Part shown: positions 8,321 to 17,328 of the stretch, piece by piece
Layout of the letters: each line of letters opens with the position of its first letter
How positions within the stretch are numbered: the first letter of the stretch is position 1
Translations under genes and position numbers: made by a program
NCBI RefSeq assembly: GCF_000389965.1
Contig: NC_021191.1
Location: 6,449,501-6,513,500, forward strand
Length of the DNA: 64,000 bases
Direction: 5' to 3'
From: Actinoplanes sp. N902-109
Lineage (GTDB): Bacteria; Actinomycetota; Actinomycetes; Mycobacteriales; Micromonosporaceae
The notes under the pieces: generated by a model
Seen by the model: the letters and a program-made list of their open reading frames with translations, nothing else
The model's database searches: none
What the model was told of the DNA's origin: nothing

Positions 8321-9568
8321 GTGTCCTTGAAACGTCCTCTGCGGCGGGCGGTCACCGCGCTCGCCGCCTGCTCGGTGACCTTGGCGGTCACGTCCGCACC
8401 CGCAGCCGCCACCATCGCCGACGGCACCCGCTTCTACACCCCGCGCCCCGACCCGGGCGCCGTCCAGCAGATCGCCGAGCTCAAAGCCGCCGGCCAGCGT
8501 GTCCTCGCGCACCAGATCCGGGTCATGACCGAGACCCCGCAGGCGGTGTGGGTCACCGGCGGCGCCGGTAGCTCGCTGACCGCCTCGGTGCGCACCGAGG
8601 CGCGGCGCGCGGCCGCGACCCGGACGATGCCGGTCTTCGTCGCCTACAACATCCCGTTCCGGGACTGCTCGCAGTACTCCGCCGGGGGTGCCACCTCGGT
8701 GGCGGAGTACAAGGCGTGGGTCGACGCCTTCGCGGCCGGGATCGGCAGCCGGAAAGCGGCGGTCCTGCTCGAACCGGACGGGCTGGGCATCATCCCCTGG
8801 TACACCACGATCAACGGCAGCCAGGAGTGGTGCCAGCCGGCCGAGGCGGACGCCGCCACCGCGGCCGCCGACCGGTTCGCGATGCTCAACTACGCGGTGA
8901 ACCGGTTCAAGGCCCTGCCCCGCACCAGCGTCTATCTCGACGGCACCCACAGCGCCTGGCTCGGCGTCGGTGACATCGCCGACCGCCTGGTCAAGGCCGG
9001 TGTACGCAAGGCCGACGGCTTCTTCCTCAACGTGTCGAACTACGAGACCACCGAGCGCCAGCTCAAGTTCGGCGACTGGATCTCGAAGTGTGTCTACTAC
9101 GGCACGCAGGGGCCGGCCGAGGCCCGCGGCCACTTCGAGCAGTGCGCCAGTCAGTACTACCCGGCCAGCCCGAACGACTTCAGCACCTGGGCGCTGAGCG
9201 ATGCCTGGTACGCCGACAATGTCGGTCAGGTGTCGCCGCACCGGCTGGCGCACTTCGTGGTGGACACCAGCCGCAACGGGCAGGGCCCGTGGACCGCACC
9301 CGCCGGCGTGACCTGGCCGGACCCGCAGACCTGGTGCAACCCGCCGGACCGCGGTCTCGGCCTGCGGCCCACCACCCGCACCGGCGATCCGCTGGCCGAC
9401 GCCCTGCTCTGGGTGAAGACGCCGGGGCAGTCCGACGGTCAGTGCGACCGCGGCACCGGCACCGGCACCGACCCGGCTCGCGGCGGCATCGCCGATCCGG
9501 CGGCCGGCGCCTGGTTCCCGCAGCAGGCCGAGGAACTGGTCCGGCTGGCGAACCCGCCGCTGCGCTGA
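8321..9568 (+). CDS. secreted glycoside hydrolase family 6 (endoglucanase-type)
   Basis: The protein has 415 residues with an N-terminal signal peptide (RRAVTALAACSVTLAV, cleavage near APAAA). The GH6 core follows. The LLEPDGLGIIPW segment carries the catalytic Asp of the family signature. YLDGTHSAWLG and the C-terminal CNPPDRGLGLRPTT loop are also typical. It hydrolyses beta-1,4-glucan with inversion. No CBM is attached, so soluble or amorphous cellulose is the likely substrate. The GTG start is set by AGGAG at about 8310 and by the signal peptide. The CebR-like box upstream supports cellulose-linked expression. Confidence 0.93.
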   Translation: MSLKRPLRRAVTALAACSVTLAVTSAPAAATIADGTRFYTPRPDPGAVQQIAELKAAGQRVLAHQIRVMTETPQAVWVTGGAGSSLTASVRTEARRAAATRTMPVFVAYNIPFRDCSQYSAGGATSVAEYKAWVDAFAAGIGSRKAAVLLEPDGLGIIPWYTTINGSQEWCQPAEADAATAAADRFAMLNYAVNRFKALPRTSVYLDGTHSAWLGVGDIADRLVKAGVRKADGFFLNVSNYETTERQLKFGDWISKCVYYGTQGPAEARGHFEQCASQYYPASPNDFSTWALSDAWYADNVGQVSPHRLAHFVVDTSRNGQGPWTAPAGVTWPDPQTWCNPPDRGLGLRPTTRTGDPLADALLWVKTPGQSDGQCDRGTGTGTDPARGGIADPAAGAWFPQQAEELVRLANPPLR

Positions 9569-9578
9569 CCCCTGCCCG

Positions 9579-9616
9579 CCCGGTGCACCACCCGATCAGC
9601 GCGGTGGTGCACCGGG
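9579..9616. terminator. bidirectional hairpin between convergent genes
   Basis: A perfect 14-bp stem CCCGGTGCACCACC / GGTGGTGCACCGGG with a 10-nt loop lies just after the GH6 stop. It overlaps the last codons of the convergent membrane-protein gene. There is no T-run, as is usual in this GC class. Confidence 0.75.
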
Positions 9617-11368
9617 TGCCGCGGCGGGATCCGGATCGAGGGTGAAGAGCAGGTCGGCACCGATCGGCCGGCGGGTCACCCCGAGACCGTCGACCGGGCC
9701 GTCCAGGGCGTACTGGTAGGGCGTGCCGCCGACCCGGTCGCGCAGCACCACGACGCTGCGGATGCCCAGCGCGCGCAGCCGGGTCACGCTGGCCGTGCTC
9801 GGGAACTGCTGCATGAGGGTGCGCAACTCCTGCCGCACCGGCGTGACAATGCTGCTGGCGCCGTTGGCCATCGACGGGAAACCGGCGGTCGACCACAGCA
9901 TGATGCTCAGGTCGATGCTGTCGTCGGACGGCAGCACCATGACCGGCCCGGGCGCGGCGGCCAGGGCGGCGGGCGCGGCCGGCACCGCGACGTGGTCCAT
10001 CGCCGGCAGACCCTCGATCAGGACCAGGACCAGCAACGGTACGGTCACCAGCCGCACCGCCGCCACCCGCGCCCCCGCCACCGTGGCCGCCCGCACCCGC
10101 TGGGCGAGGTGGGTGATGAAGCCCGCGGCCAGGATGCCGAGCAGCAGCGTGGGCCACACGATGAGCCGGCCCGGGGTGCGGCTGCTGTCGAAGCCGGGCA
10201 GGTGCTCGAACAGCAGCCGGAACAGCGGCCCGTTGGTGCCGAGCGACAGCAGTACGCCGATGAGGATGCCGGCGCCGAGCCAGATCCGCTGCCGTACGGT
10301 CCACACCGAGGCCAGCAGACCGCAGGCGGCCAGCGCGTAGAGTCCGTACCCGCAGAACAGGGTCTTCTCCTGCGGCATGCCACCCAGCGCGGTCCGGGCG
10401 GCCTCGTGCCAGTCGCCCCACAGCAGCGAGGAGTGCGGCGCGACCGCGAACCCCCTGGGCGGTGGCGAGAACAGCGCGACGTAGTCCAGCGTCCGCAGCA
10501 TCTCCGGGTGGGCGGTGCGCACCTTGTCGTAGGCGTACGCCATCGCACCCGAGGTCAGCGCGAACGCCAGCCCGCCGAGCAGATCGGCCAGCAGCAACCG
10601 GCGGGCGATGCCGGGCCGGCCGGTGGCGAGCCAGCCGATCCCCGCCGCCAGGCAGGCGCCGGTGAGCACGTAGAAGAACGGCAGGCCGATGCCGAAGCCC
10701 AGGGTGATCTGCCAGGCCGCGACCAGCCAGCCCGCCGCCGCCCAGCCGGGCCGCACCCGATCGGCCCGGTAGCCGCGCCGCAACGACCACCCGTGGCCCC
10801 GGGCCAGCATCGCCAGCGCGAGCGCGATCCCGCCGGTGGACAGGATGTTCAGGTGTCCCTCGTGGCCGTAGCGCCAGGGTGCGTACGCGAACGTCACGCC
10901 GGCGACCGCCGCGCCCACGCGGTTGGCGCCCAGCTGCCGCGCCAGGGCGTAGGCGCCGAGCGTGGCCAGCGCGAACGCCAGGACGAACACGATGTTGTAG
11001 CGCAGCACGGCCGCGTCCACGCCGGTGCCGGCCAGCCCGGCAGGGGCGTAGCCGAGCAGGCTGTCGTTGAACGCGAGCCCGGAGCGGTCCGGGAAGAACG
11101 CGTTGGTGTCCCACAGCCGGGCCGGGTGGTGCAGGATCGCGTGCCCGCCCCAGGCCAGCAGCCACGCCTGCCCGGCCGGGTCGGCGCCGTCCCCGATGAT
11201 GGTGTGCACCGGGTCGGCGAACCCGGCGTGCACCGTGCCGGCCGAGGTCACGCCGAGCACCATGGGCGGCAGCAGCCAGATCATCGCCACCGCCAGCACG
11301 AGCGAACCGGCGCACGCCAGCGTCCACTCGTGCGTCGCGAATCCGCGCAGGCGCTCCCGTGCCGGCAT
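9596..11368 (-). CDS. multi-pass membrane protein, GT-C glycosyltransferase-like
   Basis: This is a roughly 590-residue polytopic protein. Many hydrophobic segments are visible (LACAGSLVLAVAMIWLL, ALALATLGAYALA, LLLGILAAGFITHLA). A loop HEGHLNILSTGG and a C-terminal extracytoplasmic domain (residues about 480-590) resemble uncharacterised actinobacterial GT-C-fold proteins that use polyprenyl-phosphate sugars. ATG 11368 is preferred over 11392 because GGGGGAGG lies 5-6 bases before it. No substrate can be assigned and no cell-wall gene is adjacent. Confidence 0.75.
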   Translation of the reverse strand: MPARERLRGFATHEWTLACAGSLVLAVAMIWLLPPMVLGVTSAGTVHAGFADPVHTIIGDGADPAGQAWLLAWGGHAILHHPARLWDTNAFFPDRSGLAFNDSLLGYAPAGLAGTGVDAAVLRYNIVFVLAFALATLGAYALARQLGANRVGAAVAGVTFAYAPWRYGHEGHLNILSTGGIALALAMLARGHGWSLRRGYRADRVRPGWAAAGWLVAAWQITLGFGIGLPFFYVLTGACLAAGIGWLATGRPGIARRLLLADLLGGLAFALTSGAMAYAYDKVRTAHPEMLRTLDYVALFSPPPRGFAVAPHSSLLWGDWHEAARTALGGMPQEKTLFCGYGLYALAACGLLASVWTVRQRIWLGAGILIGVLLSLGTNGPLFRLLFEHLPGFDSSRTPGRLIVWPTLLLGILAAGFITHLAQRVRAATVAGARVAAVRLVTVPLLVLVLIEGLPAMDHVAVPAAPAALAAAPGPVMVLPSDDSIDLSIMLWSTAGFPSMANGASSIVTPVRQELRTLMQQFPSTASVTRLRALGIRSVVVLRDRVGGTPYQYALDGPVDGLGVTRRPIGADLLFTLDPDPAAAPGAPPR

Positions 11369-11453
11369 GGTCCTCCCCCATCCAGACATCAACGTATCTG
11401 AATGTATGGGGCGCGTCGAGGTGCCGGTCGCGGATGAACCGGCCGCATGCTAG

Positions 11454-11471
11454 GTTCAGAACATTCTGAAC
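11454..11471. promoter_or_regulatory. 18-bp operator upstream of the GbsR/MarR-ABC operon
   Basis: Perfect 8-bp arms GTTCAGAA and TTCTGAAC are separated by CA, about 50 bases before the GbsR-type regulator gene. This is most simply its autoregulatory operator. AT content is locally high. Confidence 0.7.
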
Positions 11472-11519
11472 GATGGGAACGACAGTCATGACGGGAACGA
11501 CTGTGCTGCAGGAACATCA

Positions 11520-11975
11520 GTGACGCTGGAGCGGGAGTTCGCCGACGAGGTCGGCACGGTGCTGGCCGGCCTGGGCATGCCGGCCGCCTTCGGCAAACTG
11601 ATGGGCTGGCTGCTCATCTGCGACCCGCCCCAGCAGACCAGCACCCAGCTGGCCCAGTCGCTCGGCCTGTCGAAAGGCTCGGTGAGCACCGGCATGCGCG
11701 CGCTCGAGCAGATCGGCATGGTCCGGCGGGTGCCCGCCCCGGGGCGCGGGCACGCCTACGAGATGCTGCCCGACGCGCTCGCCCGCACCGTCGACGCCCG
11801 CCGGGTCTACCTGAGCATCCAGACGGTGATGCAGAAGGGCATCGACGTGCTCGGCGGCGACGAGACCCTGCCGCGGGCCCAGCGGCTGCGGGTGTCGCGC
11901 GACTTCTACGCCTTCGTGGGCGCGCGGATCCCGCAACTGCTCGAGGAATTCGTCCGTACGGAAGGGCTGTCCTAG
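11520..11975 (+). CDS. GbsR/MarR-family transcriptional regulator
   Basis: This is a 151-residue winged-helix protein. STQLAQSLGLSKGSVSTGMRALEQIGMV is the recognition helix region, followed by the wing (VPAPGRGHAYEM). A helical C-terminal half for dimerisation has FVGARIPQLLEEF near the end. It starts with GTG; other upstream ATG codons are in different frames. It is followed 15 bases later by an ABC ATPase and permease, so it probably represses this exporter and itself through the palindrome upstream. Ligand unknown. Confidence 0.88.
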   Translation: MTLEREFADEVGTVLAGLGMPAAFGKLMGWLLICDPPQQTSTQLAQSLGLSKGSVSTGMRALEQIGMVRRVPAPGRGHAYEMLPDALARTVDARRVYLSIQTVMQKGIDVLGGDETLPRAQRLRVSRDFYAFVGARIPQLLEEFVRTEGLS

Positions 11976-11990
11976 GCGAAAGGACCTGAG

Positions 11991-12884
11991 ATGGGGGACG
12001 AGCCGGCCATCCGCACCGAGGCGCTGGTCAAGCGTTACGGCCGCGGTGGCACCACAGCGTTGAAGGGGCTGGACCTGACCGTCGGGCGCGGCGAGGTCTT
12101 CGGCTTCCTCGGTCCCAACGGGGCCGGCAAGAGCACCACCATCCGCATCCTGCTGGACCTGCTGCGGCCCACCTCGGGCAGCGTACGGGTGCTCGGCTGC
12201 GATCCGCGGTCCGGCCCCGGCGTCCGTACCCGGATCGGTTACCTGGCCGGGGATTTCGTCGCCGACCGCCGGCAGACCGGGCGGGAGCTGCTCGGTTACC
12301 TCGCCGATCTGCGTGGCGGCGTGCCGGTCCAGCGCATCCACCAGCTCGCCGCCGCCTGGGACGTCGACCTGGACAAGCGGATCGGCAGCCTGTCCAAGGG
12401 GAACCGGCAGAAGCTCGGCGTGATCCAGGCCTTCATGCACCGGCCGCCGCTGCTCGTGCTCGACGAGCCGACCAGCGGGCTGGACCCGTTCCTGCAGCAG
12501 CAGTTCGTTGCGCTCGTGCAGGAGGCCGCCGGCAACGGACAGACGGTGTTCATGTCCTCGCACGTCATGAGCGAGGTGCAGCAGACCTGCGACCGGGTCG
12601 GCATCATCCGGGCGGGCACGCTGGTCGCCGTCGAGCACATCGAGGACCTGCGCCGGCGGGCCCTGCGCACGATCGAGGTGCACTTCGCCGGCGCTGCCCC
12701 GGCCCTGTCGGTGCCCGGCGTCTCCGAGGTGTCGGTCGACGGCACAGTGTTGCGCTGCAAGCTGTCCGGCGACGCCGACGCGCTCGTCAAGGAGCTGGCG
12801 CGGCATCACGTGGTCGACCTGATCAGCGAGGAACCCGAACTCGAGGACCTGTTCTTCAGCTACTACCAGCACCCGGGGGCATGA
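11991..12884 (+). CDS. ABC transporter ATP-binding protein (ABC-2 type exporter)
   Basis: The protein has 297 residues. Walker A is GPNGAGKST (about residues 43-51), the signature is SLSKGNRQKLGVIQAF, Walker B is LLVLDEPTSGLD, and the H-loop is in MSSHVMSE. A C-terminal extension after residue 220 (TIEVHFAGAAP) is the regulatory domain seen in DrrA-like and CcmA-like exporters. AAAGGACC sits well before ATG 11991. The stop overlaps the start of the permease gene, indicating coupling. Substrate unknown; drug or lipid export is typical. Confidence 0.92.
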   Translation: MGDEPAIRTEALVKRYGRGGTTALKGLDLTVGRGEVFGFLGPNGAGKSTTIRILLDLLRPTSGSVRVLGCDPRSGPGVRTRIGYLAGDFVADRRQTGRELLGYLADLRGGVPVQRIHQLAAAWDVDLDKRIGSLSKGNRQKLGVIQAFMHRPPLLVLDEPTSGLDPFLQQQFVALVQEAAGNGQTVFMSSHVMSEVQQTCDRVGIIRAGTLVAVEHIEDLRRRALRTIEVHFAGAAPALSVPGVSEVSVDGTVLRCKLSGDADALVKELARHHVVDLISEEPELEDLFFSYYQHPGA

Positions 12885-13672
12885 TGCGCGTCTTCCGCAA
12901 GTCGGTGCGCGACAACCAGCGGGCCTGGATCGGCTGGACGGTGGCGCTGTCCGCGGTCGCGGCCATGTACGCCTCGTTCTACCCCAGCATCAACAACCCG
13001 GCGATGGCCGACGCGCTGAACGCCTTCCCGCAGTCGGTCAAGGACGCGCTGCACATGCAGGACTACACCCGGCCGGAGAACTACTTCGCGGTCAGCGTGT
13101 TCGGCCTGCTGGTGCCGATCCTGCTGGCGGTGTTCGCCATCTCGGCCGGGGTCAAGGCGATCGCCGGCGACGAGGAGGCGGGCACGCTGGAACTCGTCCA
13201 GGCCCAGCCGGTGAGCCGGGTCGCGCTGGCGCTGCAACGCTTCCTCGGCATCGTGGTGGCGCTGACCGCCATCGCCACGGTCATGTTCCTGGTCGTCACC
13301 GCGCTGCGCGGCCCGGGGCAGTTCACCGCCCTGTCCCCCGGCCGGCTGTTCGCGGTGTGCCTGCAGCTGGCGCTGTTCGGGCTGCTGTTCGCCGCGCTGG
13401 CCTACGGCGTGGGCGCGTGGACCGGTCGCCGCGTCATCGCCATCGCCGCGGGTGCCACCGTGGCGGTGCTGGGCTACCTGGCCGACACGTTCTTCCCCCA
13501 GATCGCCGGCCTGCGCTGGACCGAGGCGTTCTCCCCGTTCAACTGGTACCTGGGCGGCGAGCCGTTGAAGCACGGCGTGCAGTGGGGCCACGTGGCACTC
13601 CTGCTCGGCCTCGCCGCCCTGCTGGTCGCCGCCGGCACCTGGCGCTACCAGCGGCGCGACCTGCGCGGATGA
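12881..13672 (+). CDS. ABC-2 type permease subunit
   Basis: This is a 263-residue membrane protein with six predicted helices (for example TVALSAVAAMYASFY, LLVPILLAVFAISAGV, GIVVALTAIATVMFLVV, LALFGLLFAALAYGVG). The extracytoplasmic loop ALNAFPQSVKDALHM after the first helix is typical of ABC-2 permeases partnering DrrA-like ATPases. ATG 12881 overlaps the ATPase stop; ATG 12884 is an alternative. Confidence 0.9.
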   Translation: MMRVFRKSVRDNQRAWIGWTVALSAVAAMYASFYPSINNPAMADALNAFPQSVKDALHMQDYTRPENYFAVSVFGLLVPILLAVFAISAGVKAIAGDEEAGTLELVQAQPVSRVALALQRFLGIVVALTAIATVMFLVVTALRGPGQFTALSPGRLFAVCLQLALFGLLFAALAYGVGAWTGRRVIAIAAGATVAVLGYLADTFFPQIAGLRWTEAFSPFNWYLGGEPLKHGVQWGHVALLLGLAALLVAAGTWRYQRRDLRG

Positions 13673-13740
13673 CCCGGGTCCGCACCGCGCCGTCATGGCG
13701 GGCCCGGGCATCGTGCTCTGCTTGTCAGCCGGAGGGCCGG

Positions 13741-13768
13741 AGCCGGCCCGGTTACGGGTGGGCCGGCT
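13741..13768. terminator. hairpin at the convergent end of the permease and peptidase genes
   Basis: The inverted repeat AGCCGGCCC / GGGCCGGCT has a 10-nt spacer. It overlaps the last codons of the peptidase gene and lies 69 bases after the permease stop. Confidence 0.55.
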
Positions 13769-15170
13769 TCGACGGGGTGTAGAGCCAGGCGGTGAACAGC
13801 GCGTCGAGGTTGCGCCCCGACACCCGCTCGGCCAGCGCGATGAACTGGGCGGTGGAGCCGTTGCCGCCGCGATGCGTCCGGGCCCACGAGCGCAGGATCG
13901 AGAAGAACGCCCGGTCACCCACGGCCAGCCGGAGCGCCTGCAAGGTCATCGCGCCCCGGTTGTAGACGGCCCCGATGAACAGGTTCGGCGCCCCGGGATC
14001 GGCCGGCTTCGCGCGCCAGAGCGAGGACGTGGCCGGGGTCGCGTACACATGGTCGAAGTTCTCCTGCACGGTGCCCAGGCCCTCGTGCTCGCTCCACAGC
14101 CACTCGGCATAGGTCGCGAAGCCCTCGTTGAGCCAGATGTCACTCCACCGCTGCACCGACACACTGTCGCCGTACCACTGATGGGCCAGCTCGTGCACCA
14201 CGACGTCGTCGCCGGCCTCCTGCGACCCGAAGTCCTGCGGCGTGTAGATCGGCCGCCCCTGGTTCTCCAGCGCATACCCCCACTCACCGTCGGCGTCCAC
14301 GATGCCCCCGGCCGCCCGGAACGGGTACGGCCCGAAGTACCCCGACAGGAACCGCAGGATCTCCGGCTCGCGCGCGAACGACTTCGCCACCCGCTGGTAC
14401 GTCTCCGCGGGCAGCGCCGGGTCGATCGCGTCGAAGAACGTGATGCCGTTCTTCCGGTACGAAGTGACGTCGTAGTGCCCGATCGCCGCCATCGCCAGAT
14501 ACGTGGCCATCGGCTCGGCCTGCTCCCACCGCCACGTGGTCCAGGCCCCCGAGGTGGAACGCCCGGCGGGCACCCCGTTGGAGACGGCCTGCAGCCCCTT
14601 GGGCACGGTCAAAGCGATCGAGTACGACGCCTTGTCGCTCGGATGGTCGTTCGACGGGAACCACGCCTGCGCGACGTCCGGCTCGCCCAGGACGACCACC
14701 CCGTCGTCGGTGGCGAACGCTCCCCCGTCGCCCAGGTCAGGATCGTGGATGACCGCCGGCACGCCGTCGTACACGATCCGGGTGTCGAAGCCATGCCCCT
14801 TGCGCAGCGCCCGCCGCGGCTTGACGACCAGCTCGGTGCCGTCCCGCGTCCACGTCGCGGGCCGCCCGTCCACGGTGATCGACCGGACCGTCAACCCGTC
14901 CAGATCCAGGTCGAACGAGGACAGCTGCTGCGTCGCCACCGCCCGGATCCTGACCGTCCCGGCCAGCGCATCGGTGTCCGGCGCATACCGCACCGCCAGG
15001 TCGTAATGCTTGACGTCATACCCGCCGTTGCCGTCCAACGGATAGTAGGGATCCCCGATCCCCGCCGCCCCCGCACCGGCAGCCGGCACCGCCGCACCAG
15101 CCGGACCCCCCGCCAGCAGCACCGAAGCGGACATCACCACAGCCAGGCCAACGGCCCTCTTGCGCACCAT
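13752..15170 (-). CDS. secreted M1-family zinc metallopeptidase
   Basis: The protein has 472 residues with a signal peptide (AVGLAVVMSASVLLAGG). An N-terminal beta-saddle domain carries DGNGGYDVKHYDLAVRY. The exopeptidase motif is read as GYALENQG. The zinc site HELAHQWYG (His about 326) has the distal Glu in WLNEGFATYAEW. At this length it lacks the long C-terminal helical domain of aminopeptidase N, a form common in secreted actinobacterial M1 enzymes. It probably removes N-terminal residues from peptides outside the cell. It is not obviously in an operon. Confidence 0.93.
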   Translation of the reverse strand: MVRKRAVGLAVVMSASVLLAGGPAGAAVPAAGAGAAGIGDPYYPLDGNGGYDVKHYDLAVRYAPDTDALAGTVRIRAVATQQLSSFDLDLDGLTVRSITVDGRPATWTRDGTELVVKPRRALRKGHGFDTRIVYDGVPAVIHDPDLGDGGAFATDDGVVVLGEPDVAQAWFPSNDHPSDKASYSIALTVPKGLQAVSNGVPAGRSTSGAWTTWRWEQAEPMATYLAMAAIGHYDVTSYRKNGITFFDAIDPALPAETYQRVAKSFAREPEILRFLSGYFGPYPFRAAGGIVDADGEWGYALENQGRPIYTPQDFGSQEAGDDVVVHELAHQWYGDSVSVQRWSDIWLNEGFATYAEWLWSEHEGLGTVQENFDHVYATPATSSLWRAKPADPGAPNLFIGAVYNRGAMTLQALRLAVGDRAFFSILRSWARTHRGGNGSTAQFIALAERVSGRNLDALFTAWLYTPSKPAHP

Positions 15171-15239
15171 CCGCCCAACCTATCGGCGTCGACCCGCAAA
15201 CGCACGACATCGCGGCCCGAGTCTCCGCGCGGCACCGGC

Positions 15240-15711
15240 GCCAGACTGCGAGTCACAGCCAACGAGTACGAAACCTCCGACGCGGCCAGTGCCAACCGGT
15301 TGAAGAGCACCGGGTGGTCGCCCGGCTGCGCCGTTCGCGGGGATGCCGCCGACGGCCACGGTGCCGGGCTGATTTTGGCCCTCGGGAAGAACTACGGCAT
15401 CGACAAGTCCCGCCGCGGGGGCAACCCGGGCAAGAAGTTCTACGGAGTGACCCTGCCGGACGGCAAGGTCAAGCCGGCGAGGGACGCTTTCCTGGCGGAC
15501 GGCGGCCGCATCCCCCTGACGTTCTCCGGCAGCCCGGGCAGTCGCACGGGCTCGGTCACGGCATGGTGCGACCAACGGCACCACGGCATCTGGCTCGGCC
15601 GGGTCGGCGTCCCGGCGGGCGCCCGGACATCTCCGTTCGACAGCCACCCTGAAGGCTCTCGAAGCGGGATACCTTGCCGCCGTACCGGACCTCGCTGCCA
15701 CGATGACCTGA
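15240..15711 (+). pseudogene. degenerate coding remnant
   Basis: The 770 bases between the M1 peptidase and the PL3 gene hold no intact gene. On the plus strand a stretch from about 15258 (ANEYETSDAASANRLKSTGW, later NPGKKFYGVTLPDGKVKPAR) has coding-like codon use but no clear start. The other frame then ends naturally at 15711 with TLKALEAGYLAAVPDLAATM. This looks like one gene broken by a frameshift near 15620-15645. I do not recognise the family. The remaining bases, 15712-15940, show nothing. Confidence 0.35.
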
Positions 15712-15940
15712 CCCGGGATTCCGCGACACCACCGCGCGCTCGGCCTGGGGACGTCGCTGGATCCCGCTGGTCGCCGGACATGGCCGACGGGGCGGGACCG
15801 GCGGCGGGTGTGCCGGGCGTCAGCGGGCTCCCGCTACGGCAGATGTCGAACTCGGCGTAAGCGCACGCCCCGCAGGGTTCGGGGTCGGGGCGGCGCACCA
15901 CCCCGACCACCAGAGCCCCGGAGCTGCCGGCGCAGGCCCT

Positions 15941-17140
15941 CTACTTGTACGTGATGTCGCTCCTGCTGACCTTGCAGTTGGTGGTGTTCCAGCCCTCACC
16001 GAGATAGGTCGGTTCGCTGCCCTTCGGGACGCCCTTGTACATGCCGCAGACCACCGCGCCGGAGTTGACCGTGACGCGGGTGATGGTGGCGGTGTCGCCC
16101 CAGTTGGTGTTGATGCCGACGACGTAGCCGACGCCGGTCAACAGGACGTTGTCGACCACGACGTTGCGCTGGTACGCGGTGGTGCAGTTGCCGCAGGCGC
16201 GGTAGAGCTTGCCCGCGCCGCTGAGGAAGAAGCCGGAGATGCTGACGGTGCCGTTGCCGTTGTGCTGGAACGTCTTGTCGCTGCCGTTTCTCGCGCCGCC
16301 GCCGATGACGTAGCTGGTGCCGCCGTTGGTCTGCAGGAACGTCGCGGCGTCCTCGCCGATGTCGTTCCACCAGACGTTGCGGATGGTGCAGGTGCCCAGG
16401 CAGTGCACGCCGTCACCGGCCGGCGAGCCGAGGATGACGTTCTGCAGGGTGCCGCCGTTGGCGATCTCGAACATCGGGTCCTGCGACTCGCTCTGCGAGC
16501 CGTCGCCGATGCAGCAGTACGTCTTCATGCCGCCGTCGAAGGTTCCGGAGACCGCGACGGTGCCGGAGATGCTGACCGAGCCGGTCGAGGTCGGCCACTG
16601 CCCGGTCGGCGCGCCGGGGTTGCCCGGCGGGGTGGTGGTGGGTCCGCCGGGCGGCGGCGTGGTCGGGGTGGAGCCGCCACCGGCGTACGTCTCGAACTCG
16701 GCGATCCGCGGTGCGCCGCTCGCGCCGGTGATGTCGAAAGTGAGCTTCTTCAGCGCCGTCGAGGCGAACGTGATGGTGCTGGGACTGCCGCTGCCGCTGG
16801 TCAGGACCGCACCGCTGTCGGCGTTGAGCAGCCGCCAGGAGCTGATCGAGCCGCCGCCGGAGGCCTGCTTGATCACGGCGCTGGACACCGTCGTGGTGCT
16901 GGTCCACTTGACCGAGATGAAGCCGGTCGCACTGGCCGGCGACCAGTAGGTGGCGGTGTCGCCGTCCTTGACGTCGCCGTAGCTGGTGCCGCCGGCCTTG
17001 CTGGAACCGTCAGCGCCGCCGCTGAGGCTCAGGTTGTCGGCGGCCGATGCGGACGACATCGGCAGGGCCATCGTGATCGCGGCGACCGCCACGGCGGTTG
17101 CCCCGCCGGCAACCCACCGGGAAGCGGATGATCGTTTCAT
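15941..17140 (-). CDS. pectate lyase, PL3 family, with N-terminal binding module
   Basis: This is a 399-residue secreted protein with a signal peptide ending near SSASA. A beta-sandwich carbohydrate-binding-like module (residues about 35-152, NLSLSGGADGSSKAGGTSYG to FETYAG) is joined by a Pro/Thr/Gly linker to a PL3 beta-helix. The PL3 features are GTFDGGMKTYCCIGDG, AGDGVHCLGTC, WWNDIGEDAATF and CGNCTTAYQRNVV. It cleaves polygalacturonate by beta-elimination with calcium. The binding module closely resembles the C-terminal module of the divergent PL1 enzyme. A LacI-type operator lies 44 bases upstream. Confidence 0.93.
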   Translation of the reverse strand: MKRSSASRWVAGGATAVAVAAITMALPMSSASAADNLSLSGGADGSSKAGGTSYGDVKDGDTATYWSPASATGFISVKWTSTTTVSSAVIKQASGGGSISSWRLLNADSGAVLTSGSGSPSTITFASTALKKLTFDITGASGAPRIAEFETYAGGGSTPTTPPPGGPTTTPPGNPGAPTGQWPTSTGSVSISGTVAVSGTFDGGMKTYCCIGDGSQSESQDPMFEIANGGTLQNVILGSPAGDGVHCLGTCTIRNVWWNDIGEDAATFLQTNGGTSYVIGGGARNGSDKTFQHNGNGTVSISGFFLSGAGKLYRACGNCTTAYQRNVVVDNVLLTGVGYVVGINTNWGDTATITRVTVNSGAVVCGMYKGVPKGSEPTYLGEGWNTTNCKVSRSDITYK

Positions 17141-17183
17141 TCCCTCTCACCTCACGTCGAGCGCTCAGGCGGCGGTCTGCCAA

Positions 17184-17197
17184 GGTAAGCGCTTTCC
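17184..17197. promoter_or_regulatory. LacI-type operator of the PL3 gene
   Basis: GGTAAGCGCTTTCC matches the perfect site at 17281 at all but one position. It is 44 bases before the PL3 ATG. It is a CGC/GCG-centred palindrome typical of LacI/GalR-family repressors. Confidence 0.75.
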
Positions 17198-17280
17198 CCA
17201 AAGAATAGAGAGTCATCTATGCGCTAACAACCCGGGCCGGATCCTGCAACAAATCTGCACACGTCGATGTCTTGAACCGA

Positions 17281-17294
17281 GGAAAGCGCTTTCC
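17281..17294. promoter_or_regulatory. LacI-type operator of the PL1 gene
   Basis: GGAAAGCGCTTTCC is a perfect 14-bp palindrome 35 bases before the PL1 ATG. With the site at 17184 it frames the divergent promoter region, so both pectate lyases probably share one pectin-responsive LacI-family repressor, not encoded in this window. Confidence 0.8.
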
Positions 17295-17328
17295 TACGCT
17301 GGCCTGACCACCGAGGAAGGAACGCGCG

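Noticed and set aside
13695..15860. 721-codon plus-strand open frame
   Set aside because: Mostly the antisense shadow of the M1 peptidase gene, with Arg/Pro/Gly-rich low-complexity text. Only its end (after 15240) was kept as a possible remnant.
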